In this document: piece by piece, positions 22,201-31,166 of the stretch | Numbering within the stretch: position 1 is the stretch's first letter | Layout: each line of letters begins with the position of its first letter | Notes under the pieces: generated by a model | The model's database searches: none | Seen by the model: the letters and a program-made list of their open reading frames with translations, nothing else | Told to the model about the DNA's origin: nothing | Assembly: GCF_026965555.1 (NCBI RefSeq) | Contig: NZ_CP114040.1 | Coordinates: forward strand, 248,001-312,000 | Direction of reading: 5' to 3' | Source of the DNA: Nannocystis punicea | GTDB lineage: Bacteria > Myxococcota_A > Polyangia > Nannocystales > Nannocystaceae | Length of the DNA stretch: 64,000 nt | Program-made: the position numbers and the translations under genes

Positions 22201-25200
22201 GAGCGGCGCGTCGGCACCCTCGACGAGCCGGAGCAAGTCATCGCCCTGCGCAAGCGCATCGGCGGGGTGCAGGAGGGCCAGCTCGGCGACGCTGCGGCGG
22301 CGATCGAGACCTACCGAACCATCGTCGACAGCGAGCCGGGTGACCGCGAGGCCCTGGCCGCGCTCGAGCGCCTGTACCTGGCGGGCGGCAGCGTCCCGCA
22401 GTACCTCGGCGTCCTCGAGGCCGAGCTCGACACCACCACCGTGCGCGACGAGCAGATCGCGATCTACGACCGCATGGCGGCCGCGCACGTCAACCTGGCG
22501 CAGGACCCGGCGCGGGCGGCCGAGGCGTTGGAGAAGATCCTCCTCCTCGACAAGTACCGCGACCCGACCTACCGCCAGCTCGAGGACCTGTACACCAGGC
22601 TCGAGAAGTGGACCGAGCTGGTCGAGACCTATCGCAACCACATCGCGGTCACCACGGCGCCCGCCGCCAAGGTCGACCTGCTGGTGGCGATGGCGCAGGT
22701 CTACGAGAAGCAGATCCAGGACATCGACCGCGCGATCGAGACCTACAGCGAGATCCTCGAGCTGAACCCGCAGCACTTCGACTCTGCGGTCACGCTCGCT
22801 CGCCTGCAGGAGCAGATCGAGGATTGGCCGGCCGCGCTCAAGACGTTGGCGCGCCTGGTCGAGCTGTCGCGCGACCCGCCGGTCCGCGTGCAGCACCTGA
22901 CCCGCATGGGCCAGGTCTACCAGGAGAAGCTGGGCCAGCTCGACGAGGCCGAGCGGCGCCTGACCCAGGCGACCGAGATCGACCCGGGCTACGTGCCGGC
23001 GATCGTCAGCCTGGCGGAGCTGTACAAGGGCCGGCGCGACTGGCTCAAGGCGGCCCGCAACCTCGAGGCGGCGTTCGGCTACTCGAACACCAAGCTCGAG
23101 AAGATCGCGCTCGCGGCCGAGGCCGGCTTCATCTACTACGAGGAGCTCGAGAACAAGGAGAAGGCCGTCGCGCTGTTCGCCGAGGTGCTCAAGCTCGATC
23201 CGGAGCACGTCAAGGTCGGCCGCGTGATCGGCCAGATCTACTACGACGAGGGTCGCTTCGCCGACGCCGACCCGATCTTCGACGTCCTCACCCGCAAGGC
23301 CGACCAGCTCGGGCTCGGCGACCAGGACCAGCGCGACCTCTACCTGCGAGCGGCGAAGGTCGCCCGCAAGCTGGGCAACAGCGACAAGGCCCTGAAGCAG
23401 TTCAAGCGCGCCTACGACATCGACGCGACCAACCGCGAGGTGCTCGTCGGCATGGCCGACCTGCTGTTCGAGAAGGAGGACTGGGAGAAGGCGTTCAAGC
23501 TGTACCAGACGATCCTGGTCCAGCACCGCGACACCCAGAGCTCGTCCGAGACGGTGCTCGTCTACTACCGCCTCGGCATGATCAAGAAGCGGCAGAACGA
23601 GCCGCGGAAGGCGCTCAACTACCTCGAGAAGGCGCTCGAGGTGGACCCGCACGACCTCGCCACCCTGAACGCGGTCATCGAGCTGCAGACGGGCGCGGGC
23701 GACTGGGAGGGCGTCATCCAGGCCAAGCGGGCCATGATCGACGTGGCCGCCACCGGCGAGGAGCAGGCGGCGATCTACAACGAGATCGGCAAGCTGTACC
23801 TCGAGAAGCTCGGGAACTGGCAGAAGGCGGCGGCGGCCTACCAGAACGCCCTCGACCTGCAGCCGAAGGACTACCCGCTGCTGCACACGTTGCTGGACAT
23901 CTACACCCGCAACAAGCAGTGGGAGGAGTCGATCCGGATCATCGACCGCATCGTCGAGATCGAGAAGGACCCGAAGCGGCGCTCGAAGTACAACTACACC
24001 GCCGCGGTGCTGCTCCGCGACGAGCTCAAGGCCCACGACGAGTCGATCGACCGCTTCAACTCGGTGCTCGACGACGACCCGGCGTACCTGAAGGCGTTCC
24101 AGGCGATCGACGCGATGGTCACCAAGTCGAAGGACTGGAAGACCCTCGAGCGGTCGTACCGGAAGATGCTGAAGCGGCTCCCGGCCGACGGCATGGGCGA
24201 CCTGAAGATCACCCTGTGGTCGAACCTCGCGGAGATCTACCGGACGCGCCTGAAGGACTTCAAGGCGGCCACCGCGGCCTTCGAAGTGGCGGCCAAGCTC
24301 GACCCGGACAACACCGAGCGGCACTACCTGCTGGCCGAGCTCTACGAGGCGCTCATGCAGGAGAACCCGCAGGAGTACGCCACGCAGGCGGTCAAGGAGC
24401 ACCAGATCCTCATCGCCCAGGAGCCCTTCCGGTACGAGAGCTACCACGCGCTCTTCAACATCTACCGGAAGAGCAACCAGTTCGATAAGGCCTACTGCCT
24501 CGCGCGGACGCTGGTGTTCCTCAAGCAGGCCACGCCCGAGGAGCAGCAGATCCACGACAAGTACGCGACGAACGAGTTCCGGCAGGCGCGTCAGCGGCTC
24601 TCGGAGGAGATCCTCCGCCGCCACGTGTTCCACCCGGACGAGGACCTGTACCTCACCGGCATCCTCGGCTCGATCGCCCCGGCGATCGCGGCCTGGCGCG
24701 CCAACCCGCTGCCCGCGTACCTCAAGCCCAACGAGCGCACGGACATCAACACCGACCCCTCGCCGGTGTCGCGCATGGCGAAGTACGTCATGCAGCTGCT
24801 CAACGTCGGTCAGCCGGACCTCTACCTCCGGCCGGAAGACCCGGGCGACGTCTCGCTGCTCAACGCGCAGCGCGACGGTCGCGTCCACCCGACGATGGTC
24901 GTGTTCCAGAACCTGCTCAAGGGCAAGAACGAGAAGCACCTCGCCTTCGCCCTCGGCCGGTACATGTCCGACCTCTACCTGCCGCACTACGCCTACGTCG
25001 CGCTCGACCGCTCGCCGCAGAACCTCAAGCAGGTGTTCCTCGCCTGCATGCACATGTGCGACATGGAGACCGGCGGCAACCGCCAGGAGCTCGACCAGAT
25101 CGCCCGCGAGATCCTGTCGCGCCTCCCGGCCAACGCCCGCGACCAGATGCGCAGCCTCATGCGCCGCTTCGTCGAGGCCGGCGGCTCCACCGACGTCAAG

Positions 25201-25410
25201 AAGTGGGCCCTCGGCACCGAGATCACCGCCTATCGCATCGGCTTCCTGCTGTGCGACGACCTCATCACCGCCGCGCACCTGATCTCCCAGGAGCAGGCCG
25301 CGTTCGGCTCGTCGATGACGCCGAAGGACAAGATCAAGGAGCTGGTCCTCTACAGCATCAGCGAGGACTACTTCAAGGCGCGCAAGGGCATCGGCGTCTC
25401 GGTCGCGTAA
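13249..25410 (+). CDS. gltI: GltI/AgnA-like giant TPR protein (4053 aa)
   Basis: The largest gene of the window. There is no signal peptide, so it should be cytoplasmic. Residues 1-400 are a TPR domain. Residues about 404-587 are an Ala/Glu/Lys/Arg helix (repeats of AAAEKA, AERERIAAEKA) resembling TolA-type or single-alpha-helix linkers. From about 600 to 3700 runs an array of modules of roughly 105-115 residues, each of about three TPR-like hairpins with recurrent L-Y/L-D-R-L-Y...W..L and A-I..Y...L..D motifs. Residues 3750-4053 are a different, non-repeat helical domain. Myxococcus GltI (AgnA) is likewise a TPR protein of several thousand residues that is a cytoplasmic platform of the gliding machine. 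ATG 13249 has only a weak ribosome site (CAGGGTC); GATAAT at 13222 may be its own -10. Confidence 0.8.
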   Translation: MEVTTRIKSRLTEVSEWSGVIDESESQASSAGTPQAQSAAFYHLAQACEGLLLDKAKAMTFYQTAVKRDRENLKALESARKIYQQMANLEMVTKLMALELRANRDPNRAPGLNYAYGRALLNLRQIEQARPYLEAAASADGRDQEFQDRFQESLYDRSNWQFALQNICLNQLIALSGQSDPLAANVENGGHQLSALYLRTARILQQEAPEDPRLLPLLFKALDSDPSNDEAGYIAETLLAAGGHLQHIQKLQDRRAALEREPDKKVALLRQFALIWQVRLNNADMAAYFFRQALEYAYSIGASVLKDENDADWHLGAFHMLTKAAERTGNSEGLVELAARGLQVITDPTDAALLAALGGEVAWKQRNDVESARSLLAYGVTHAPRHPLIVEFQQQHGALEAPSSDVAERAAAERAEAEAAAAQRAAAEEAAAEDAARERAAAERLAAEEAAAEQAEAAEREERDRIAADRAAAEKAERDRAERERIAAEKAAAAAEKAAAAEKAAADKAAAAEKAAAEKAERERLAAEKVAADKAERERVAAERAAAAEKAAAEKAEKAAAVERAAAEKAAAEKAAADKIAAEIAAIPAEGVEMHGEIFLPEEVRIYNAARTAEAAGGTKAIDAWRDAMGKLPQKRYPRTRLKELYGEAGKWSNVADLLKDELKGDPQKDLEHTKASYWQLLDIYRDHLRQPGLVVTTLAAFEKVLEDAGDTESLLKVVETQQNQFEQMKRWPDLISRIRRRAELTTDPVGRTALHLEAGRLFLDKFNNQAEAIKSFESVLEADEYNVEAITKLKDLYAKRRDWEKLVHVQQKELTLIESPAQRMEQLLDVARTAVSKIKKNPLSIELWNQVLAMEPTHHEALEQLEGLLEREKEWGQLAGVLRTLAEVESDPTKKANYLVKLGSNYSDKLDDNASAIKAWEQLYQLDSENRRAQDALKKLYLAVGDMESLQEFYAKQDKWGEFIRVLEREAETAEGAARTTLLLKIADLYKTRMDKADKATRALERALSFDDNNLTVADALIDLYEQAHDERHISVPLKIQLNHSEDPAQRQALLRRLAELAERISQDEALAFSYYRQAFTEDHTQADTREHLFRLGESIGAWTEQIESLRAAIEKYGTDPDSIPLRLKLAEIYEKRSSDLEAALAANQAILEINAEEQTALASLERLYLALGREEDLLNVLRTQLSLAGNDDDRRAIQTRIGSIHEQLGHVDQAVTAYEAVLATGVEDPTVLAALDRLYLGQGKWTELADILRRELEVTAPDEVEARATLLLRLGIVQQDKLNSAPDAVDLFRQVLDVDAANEEARKRLEGYLEDEALKTTVAGILLPVYERLLDWPKMVQTLEIQVAAAGTVDERVNLLLQIGGILANSIGNTTAAFDAYSRAFRQDPRNEAAQVELEKLAHLENRYADYAALFEEAVAGDLPSELQRTLLMRLANLYDQRLGNAPKAIENFKRALEVDADNVEALEALEKLYSRDQNWGELLGVYRSQIPLTSDGEKRQELRFRIAYLQDEMLGQKEEAIATYNEILADDFENLQAIVALDRLYLARGAWVELAENLERQLTLSSDPDKQIELNLRLGDLRLTKLEQAGQAVETYHRVLALDAGNATALGALETLLTNEQQQLTVARTLEPFYRVNNNWPRLIQAYEIMVTHASEAEEKIGLLHRIAELYEIAGEEQGKAFDALGRAFKVDPSNATTQERLETLARQLEDYPRLVALYDESIPDIVDDALIIRLLVKIAQIYELVIEDPAKAASSYERILGVDPGNFEAVDALINLHLKNSNFGALVEAVVRKSEMVTEVADRKALLLYAAQTRETAMEDPAGAITLYQQVLALDDADAAALDALAKLFTQTEAWENLKDIYRRKTELAETPEHRRYWLHQLGPIYDEKLKDVEQAIETYRAILDLEPADYDAIQALDRLYGQAERWQDQLGILERAVEVAPQRDEKTALRHRIGGLYETQLADIVRAVEAYRDTLAHAPDHAPTIAALDRIVHGEDQPMLAAEVLAPFYNQLAEWEKLVDIYEVMVKQVQDPAQQIELLHQIAAIHERQLQQFEQAFAAYARALVIEPTHEATLGQLHRLAEVTGDHEKLAGLLADQAATIPDPATKVGMLHRLAIVLETKLGRIDDAIERYLSILEIDNENREAIAQLDRIYSGLERWQPLVDNLRRQIGITADEQEIIALQYRMGQIYQGNIKDLPKAIEAYRTILEIDPDSSATQATLELIFAEGEHQSEIASILEPLYQASRNWDALIKLADVKLNATADTAERLQIIENTAQICEQQLGDAGQAYYWWLRAYMDDPLSERVAEEIERLAELTQEWGYIVDVGEQILENQGLSQDARVAVLSRSGQVLETKLDDRARAIEVYNRLLALVPDHAEGLQALDRLYTQTGRWEELAEILQRRIQATMDGEILVDLEMRLAAAFEQWLANPEAAIAAYNRALDIDGNNIRALERLEALYLSAARWEDLYKTYERTAAIANTDEDTAACYQRMAKIAAEALGREENAVDLWGKVLELRGEDPLALGELAVLHERSQRWEDLAEVLERQVFAVEDPSQKVAIYQQLAHVYGDKLGKERNSLDAWLNARELNGRDIETLTALHAIYQRNESWVELNDVLSNLIALGPGVLGTEQLRAYYAQVGRIQAEYLMDTQAAIAAWRHVLELEPNSLEALAALERLHSSEASWDEVIRVLEKKRKVVESTPEKIDVLMQIAAIWEQQLGNKTEAAGAYLEILDLDQAYMPAHEALETIYRETEAWGELIELYLRQVEIFDDAKFKVSTYQKMAKVFEENQGDPDNAFEVLKYAFNIDYANEDTSRELERLATQANKWGELLNEYNGIVRSIPDKSEQAELWVKIGRWYGEHLNRVDYGLKSLEEALKLNANNINALREQAGFYRRAMNNVELAKTLARIVPLETDPNIQVRTLTQLAEVQDGGLGDIPAAIESYRKVLEIDGENINALDALARLHQNQGQWQDLVGVLERRVGTLDEPEQVIALRKRIGGVQEGQLGDAAAAIETYRTIVDSEPGDREALAALERLYLAGGSVPQYLGVLEAELDTTTVRDEQIAIYDRMAAAHVNLAQDPARAAEALEKILLLDKYRDPTYRQLEDLYTRLEKWTELVETYRNHIAVTTAPAAKVDLLVAMAQVYEKQIQDIDRAIETYSEILELNPQHFDSAVTLARLQEQIEDWPAALKTLARLVELSRDPPVRVQHLTRMGQVYQEKLGQLDEAERRLTQATEIDPGYVPAIVSLAELYKGRRDWLKAARNLEAAFGYSNTKLEKIALAAEAGFIYYEELENKEKAVALFAEVLKLDPEHVKVGRVIGQIYYDEGRFADADPIFDVLTRKADQLGLGDQDQRDLYLRAAKVARKLGNSDKALKQFKRAYDIDATNREVLVGMADLLFEKEDWEKAFKLYQTILVQHRDTQSSSETVLVYYRLGMIKKRQNEPRKALNYLEKALEVDPHDLATLNAVIELQTGAGDWEGVIQAKRAMIDVAATGEEQAAIYNEIGKLYLEKLGNWQKAAAAYQNALDLQPKDYPLLHTLLDIYTRNKQWEESIRIIDRIVEIEKDPKRRSKYNYTAAVLLRDELKAHDESIDRFNSVLDDDPAYLKAFQAIDAMVTKSKDWKTLERSYRKMLKRLPADGMGDLKITLWSNLAEIYRTRLKDFKAATAAFEVAAKLDPDNTERHYLLAELYEALMQENPQEYATQAVKEHQILIAQEPFRYESYHALFNIYRKSNQFDKAYCLARTLVFLKQATPEEQQIHDKYATNEFRQARQRLSEEILRRHVFHPDEDLYLTGILGSIAPAIAAWRANPLPAYLKPNERTDINTDPSPVSRMAKYVMQLLNVGQPDLYLRPEDPGDVSLLNAQRDGRVHPTMVVFQNLLKGKNEKHLAFALGRYMSDLYLPHYAYVALDRSPQNLKQVFLACMHMCDMETGGNRQELDQIAREILSRLPANARDQMRSLMRRFVEAGGSTDVKKWALGTEITAYRIGFLLCDDLITAAHLISQEQAAFGSSMTPKDKIKELVLYSISEDYFKARKGIGVSVA

Positions 25411-25433
25411 CACCGAGAGTGAGCTGTCCGTAA

Positions 25434-25475
25434 GGACATGTCCGAGAGGGCGGCCCAGGCCGCCCTCTCGGCGTT
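25434..25475 (+). terminator. palindrome plus strong terminator after gltI-like gene
   Basis: GGACATGTCC at 25434-25443 is a perfect palindrome, and TGTCC (25425-25429) can also pair with GGACA (25434-25438). It abuts a 13-bp stem, 25443-25455 / 25458-25470 (GAGAGGGCGGCC core), followed by GCGTTTGG. Together they close the long gltI-like transcription unit. Confidence 0.75.
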
Positions 25476-25750
25476 TGGTCGGTCGGCGTTGCTCGTGCGG
25501 TCCAGCCTGGCGGCGAGCGCGTGGCGTTCGCGGCGGAGTGAGGCCGGTCGTCTCGCGGCCGGCGGCGCGAGCGAGGAAGAGCAGGGGGCTCTCACAGCGC
25601 GAGAACCTGGGCGACCGAGGGTCTCGGCGGGCGCGCGAGGACTCGCCGGCGCGTCACTTCCGGACGCGCTTCCTCGTGCCGGTTCGGCTGTTCGCGGACG
25701 CGCGAGAGACCGCGTTGGCCGACTCGTGCGCGCCGCACCGCGCGACGCGT

Positions 25751-27349
<1,599 letters not shown>

Positions 27350-27361
27350 CGACGATTCCGC

Positions 27362-27390
27362 ATCGTAGGGCAGGTAAATCCGCGGATCAA
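27362..27390 (-). promoter_or_regulatory. predicted sigma-70-like promoter of the cyclase gene
   Basis: Read on the minus strand: TTGATC (27390-27385), 17-bp spacer, TACGAT (27367-27362). Each hexamer matches consensus at 4 of 6. A start site near 27355 leaves a very short leader before ATG 27349. Confidence 0.4.
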
Positions 27391-27642
27391 CCGCTCTCGA
27401 TGTCCCCGTCGCGGACCGGACGATCGACCGCGACGCACCCGCCAGGCCGATCCCAGGCGCGTCCGCACCGCCGCGGACCGCGACCCGGGTCCCTCTCGCG
27501 GCGCCGGCTGGCCTCGAGTTCAGCCGCGGACTGCACCGCTGCGGCCTGCGTGCGAACCGCCGCGCGCGTTTGCGCCATCGCTGTCTCTGGGGGGAAAGCG
27601 ACGGCCCTTGCAGTATGATGCCGGGGCCAAAGTCCCCTCCTC

Positions 27643-30600
27643 GTGTACCACCTGCCCGCATATGTAGCTTTGGAGCGTTGGCTGCTCCAAAAGCGCGTGG
27701 CCGTCGTGCTCCCCGGGGGGCCTGAAGGACCGCGCCGGCTCGCGGCAGCAGGAGTAGCACGTGTTCTCGTGCTCGGCGGCGATTGCCCGGCCGAGCCCGG
27801 TCTGGAGGTGTGGTCGGGGCCGCTGGAGCTGTCGCGCCTGCCGCTGCGCGACCGCAGCGTCGACGCCGTGACGTGCATCGAGGGCGGCGTGACGCACGAT
27901 CCCGGGGCCCGGCACGCGCTCATCGTCGAGGCGAAGCGAGTGTTACGCGACGGTGGCATCCTCGCTCTCGGCGTCGAACCCGACCCGGACCACCTGTGGG
28001 AGGTCGAGGACGATCTCCGCGGCGTCTTCGCCCACGTCGGCGCCCTCGCCCAGCTCGAGTGGCAGGGCGTGAGCGTCGCGCCGCTCCTGCCGACGGCCCC
28101 CTCCGAGGCGCTGGTGCCGATCCTGCGCGAGGGCCTGCTCGACGAGCCGCTGCCGATCCAGCGCTACCTGCTGATCGCGTCGCAGGCCGAGCTCGAGTCG
28201 AAGCTGCGCGAGTGCATCATCGTGCCGACCGGCCCGGTCGCGCCGCTCACCCCGACGATCGAAGTGGTGGAGGTGACGGTCGCGTCGCCGATGCCGCTGC
28301 CGCCCGAGCCGGAGCCCGAACCTGAGCCGGAGCCGGCCGAAAACACCGACTTCGACCTCGTCGCGCTGTTCGCCGCCGAGTCCGCGTCGGCCCTGCTCGG
28401 CGCGCCGCAGCCGCGCGTGCACGAGATTTCGGCGCCGGCCCCCGAGCCTGAGCCGGAGGAGGAGCCGGAGCCGGAGCCACCGGCGACTCCGGAACCACCG
28501 CCGTCGCCGGAGCACGTCCTCGGCGATCCGGAAGCGATCGCCGAGCTCGAGCGCCTGCGGGAGATCGTCAACAACTTCTCGACCGAGCGTGAGGGCCTGC
28601 TCGCCCACGTGGTCAAGCTCGCCAGCGAACTCGATCGCTCGCGCGAGGAGAAGGCCCGCACCGACGCCGAGCTGCACGCCGCGCGCCAGCGCCTCGAGTC
28701 GCTGCAACATGTCCAAGAGGACAGCCGCATGCACTCGCTGGCGATGTTGATGCGCCGGCCGGACGCCGACAACGTGGTCCTGACCCACGAGCTGGTCGAC
28801 GAGGTCGCGCCGCTGGCCGCGCCCGAGGGCGCCCGCGCGACCGCCGACGCCGCGATCGATCGCAACCGCCTGCGCGAGGAGCTGGCCCGCCGCACCGGCG
28901 AGCTGCAAGAGCTCGAGACGCGGGTGCTCCAACAAGAAGAGGAGATCCGGCGCGAGCACCTCGAGAACGTCCGCTTGGTGACGGACGTCGATCGCCTGCG
29001 CGAGCAGGTCGAGCGCAGCCGGGCGATCGAGCAGGACCGCGTACAGGAGCTCGAGCGCCTCGGTCACGAGCTGCGCAAGCTCGAGATGGACCACGCCGAG
29101 CTGCAGGGCCTCTACAACACGCAGGAGCAGCGGCTGCGCACGCGCGAGGAGTCCGGCACTCCGGGCAGCGTGGCGGCGCCGATCGACGACCCGGCGCGAC
29201 GGCTCGAGCTCGAGAAGGTCACCGCCCAGCGCGACCAGCTGCGAGCCCGCGAACGGGCCGCGGCCGACATCGTCCGCCGCCGCGACCGCGAGCTGGCCGA
29301 GGCGACCCGCACCGTCCGCGAGCTGCGGCGCTCGGTCGAGGACCACGCGACCCTCGCGGCCCAGCTGCGCGGCGAGCTGGCGGTGTTGCAGGTGCACATC
29401 CAGCGGCTCGAAGAGACGGTCCCGAGCCTGCAAGAGCGCCTGCGCGAGCAGCAGCGCAAGACCATCGAGCGCGAGGACGAGTCGGCCGAGCTGCAGCGTC
29501 GCCTCGAGGAAGGGGTGGCCGAGCAGGAGCACCTGCGGGCTCGCCTCCGCCGCCAGCGCCAGGACATGGAGGCGCTCGCGGGCGCCAAGCAGGGCGCCGA
29601 GGTCGAGCTGTTCCGCCTGCGCCGCGAGCTCGAGGCCAAGCACCAGGCCATCGACCAGCTGCAGCAGATCGTGTCGCTCGGCGCGAGCCGCATGGGCCAG
29701 GGCTCCGGTCCGCTGTCCGACGCCGCGCGCGCGGAGATCCTGGACCTGCGCGGCGAGCTGGCCGACCAGGCCGCCGAGCACGCCGAGGCGCTGGCTCGCA
29801 GCGAGGCCGAACACCAGCGGATCGTCGAACACGAGCGGGCCCGCCTGCGCCGCTCTCGCCTGGAGGCGGGCATCCGCGCCGAAGAGATGGAATACATGCT
29901 GTTCCAGCTCGACACCGCGGAGCAGAAGATCTGGGAGATGAACGACGCCACCGACCGCTCCGCGGCGCGGTTGGCCGCCGGCCTCGCCCAGCTCGAGAAG
30001 CAGAAGGAGCAGTACGAGGACCTCGCGGACGAGCTCGACGTCACGCGCAACCTGCTGGTCGAGGCGCAGGCCAAGATCGCGGAGCTCGAGCGCCTCCTCG
30101 ACAGCGAGCGCGCCCGCCTGGCCCGCGTCTCGCTCGCGCCGGCGACGATCATCGACGGGCCCGACACCAGCGGCAGCTTCGACGTGAACGTCGACGAGCC
30201 CGAGCCCGACCCGGAGGACTCGATCGTGGCCCCGACGATCCGCCGCTACCCCGGCGACCCCGATCCGCTGGCGGGCATCGACCTCGACGACGAGTCGGAG
30301 CCGGTCAGCCTGGCGGCGCGCCTCGCGGGCGGGACCGCGGCGGACTCCGGCGACTTCGACATGGGCTCGCTCGGCAGCGCCGAGGTCTCGAGCCCGGTGT
30401 TCCGCCTGCCGTCCGACGCCGACGTCGACCTCGACGACGACGTGGACCCGCCGACGCGGGTGGTGGTCGTGCCCGACGAGGAAGAGGACGAGGTCTTCTC
30501 GATCGACACCGAGTGGGGCGAGCTCGACGACGACAAGCGCCCCTCCGCTTCCCGCGCCAGTTACGAGCGCGACCTCTCGAACCAGCGGATCGTCATCGAG

Positions 30601-30756
30601 GTGCTGGAAGACGAGGCCTGGCCGAGCGACGGCGAGATGGAGCCCGAGCTCCAGGCCCTCCTCTCGGTCCGCCCCGACCAGGCGGCCGAAGACGGCAAGA
30701 CCGCGGTGACTCCGGTGGCCGAGCCCGGCAAGGCGCAGGGCGACAAGTCCTCGTAG
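27643..30756 (+). CDS. large coiled-coil protein with methyltransferase-like N-terminal head
   Basis: 1037 residues from GTG 27643. Residues 1-185 read like a class I methyltransferase fold (RVLVLGGDCP strand; LPLRDRSVDAVTCIEGG; AKRVLRDGGILALGVEP), but the glycine-rich SAM loop is not conserved. Residues 215-290 are Pro/Glu repeats (PEPEPEPEPEP). Residues about 290-830 are near-continuous heptad coiled coil (e.g. LRREEL/ELQELETRVLQQEEEIRRE type). The C-terminal 200 residues are acidic and disordered. This head-plus-coiled-coil layout recalls the polarity proteins AglZ and FrzS, whose heads are pseudo-receivers, but homology is not claimed. It shares a 293-bp divergent region with the cyclase and is followed by tRNA-Leu. 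TATGAT at 27614 could be a -10. Confidence 0.7.
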   Translation: MYHLPAYVALERWLLQKRVAVVLPGGPEGPRRLAAAGVARVLVLGGDCPAEPGLEVWSGPLELSRLPLRDRSVDAVTCIEGGVTHDPGARHALIVEAKRVLRDGGILALGVEPDPDHLWEVEDDLRGVFAHVGALAQLEWQGVSVAPLLPTAPSEALVPILREGLLDEPLPIQRYLLIASQAELESKLRECIIVPTGPVAPLTPTIEVVEVTVASPMPLPPEPEPEPEPEPAENTDFDLVALFAAESASALLGAPQPRVHEISAPAPEPEPEEEPEPEPPATPEPPPSPEHVLGDPEAIAELERLREIVNNFSTEREGLLAHVVKLASELDRSREEKARTDAELHAARQRLESLQHVQEDSRMHSLAMLMRRPDADNVVLTHELVDEVAPLAAPEGARATADAAIDRNRLREELARRTGELQELETRVLQQEEEIRREHLENVRLVTDVDRLREQVERSRAIEQDRVQELERLGHELRKLEMDHAELQGLYNTQEQRLRTREESGTPGSVAAPIDDPARRLELEKVTAQRDQLRARERAAADIVRRRDRELAEATRTVRELRRSVEDHATLAAQLRGELAVLQVHIQRLEETVPSLQERLREQQRKTIEREDESAELQRRLEEGVAEQEHLRARLRRQRQDMEALAGAKQGAEVELFRLRRELEAKHQAIDQLQQIVSLGASRMGQGSGPLSDAARAEILDLRGELADQAAEHAEALARSEAEHQRIVEHERARLRRSRLEAGIRAEEMEYMLFQLDTAEQKIWEMNDATDRSAARLAAGLAQLEKQKEQYEDLADELDVTRNLLVEAQAKIAELERLLDSERARLARVSLAPATIIDGPDTSGSFDVNVDEPEPDPEDSIVAPTIRRYPGDPDPLAGIDLDDESEPVSLAARLAGGTAADSGDFDMGSLGSAEVSSPVFRLPSDADVDLDDDVDPPTRVVVVPDEEEDEVFSIDTEWGELDDDKRPSASRASYERDLSNQRIVIEVLEDEAWPSDGEMEPELQALLSVRPDQAAEDGKTAVTPVAEPGKAQGDKSS

Positions 30757-30826
30757 CGGCAGCTCCGCATCGCGCGGGGCGCGCCGGATTTCGGGACCGC
30801 CCGACCTCAGACCTAGCGAAAAGTGC

Positions 30827-30855
30827 TTGACGCCAGAACGAAGGCAGAATAGGTT
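30827..30855 (+). promoter_or_regulatory. predicted tRNA promoter
   Basis: TTGACG (30827-30832), 17-bp spacer, TAGGTT (30850-30855), placing transcription start about 5 bases before the tRNA 5' end. Good -35, weaker -10. Confidence 0.5.
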
Positions 30856-30866
30856 CCACGCCCGCC

Positions 30867-30952
30867 GCGAGGATGGCGAAATTGGTAGACGCGCACGGTT
30901 CAGGTCCGTGTGTCCCTAGGACGTGGGGGTTCGAGTCCCTTTCCTCGCACCA
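30867..30952 (+). tRNA. tRNA-Leu (anticodon CAG)
   Basis: 86 nt with encoded CCA. Acceptor GCGAGGA / TCCTCGC is perfect; D-arm has AATTGGTAGAC; anticodon stem CACGG / CCGTG encloses loop TTCAGGT with anticodon CAG at 30901-30903; a long variable arm follows, as in class II Leu tRNAs; T-arm GGGTTCGAGTCCC. Reads CUG, the dominant Leu codon in this GC-rich DNA. Confidence 0.97.
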
Positions 30953-30958
30953 GAGCTG

Positions 30959-30994
30959 AAGGCCCTGTCACCACCGGTGACAGGGCCTTCGCCT
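30959..30994 (+). terminator. terminator after tRNA-Leu(CAG)
   Basis: 14-bp perfect stem (AAGGCCCTGTCACC, 30959-30972, against 30976-30989) with a 3-nt ACC loop, followed by CGCCTTTGG. It begins 7 bases after the tRNA. Confidence 0.85.
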
Positions 30995-31166
30995 TTGGTC
31001 CGTCGAACGTCCCGACGCGCCGGCTCGGTCGGCGGTCACGGCACGAGAACAATGTCCCGACGCGCCCGGACGTGAAGTCAGTCGGCTTTGTCGGCGAGGG
31101 CCCGACGCGCCGGGCTGGGCGGTGCGGAGGCGGGCAGGGCGAGAGGCGGTCGAGAGGAGGTCGGGG

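Noticed and set aside
16986..24488. Long Arg/Pro/Ala-rich frames in the second + frame inside the gltI-like gene
   Set aside because: Composition is typical of shifted frames in GC-rich genes; no start signals or domains.
13273..25413. A 4046-codon open frame antisense to the gltI-like gene
   Set aside because: It mirrors the GC-biased codon positions of the sense gene; its translation is low-complexity Leu/Val/Glu/Arg with no domain, and the sense frame has clear TPRs.
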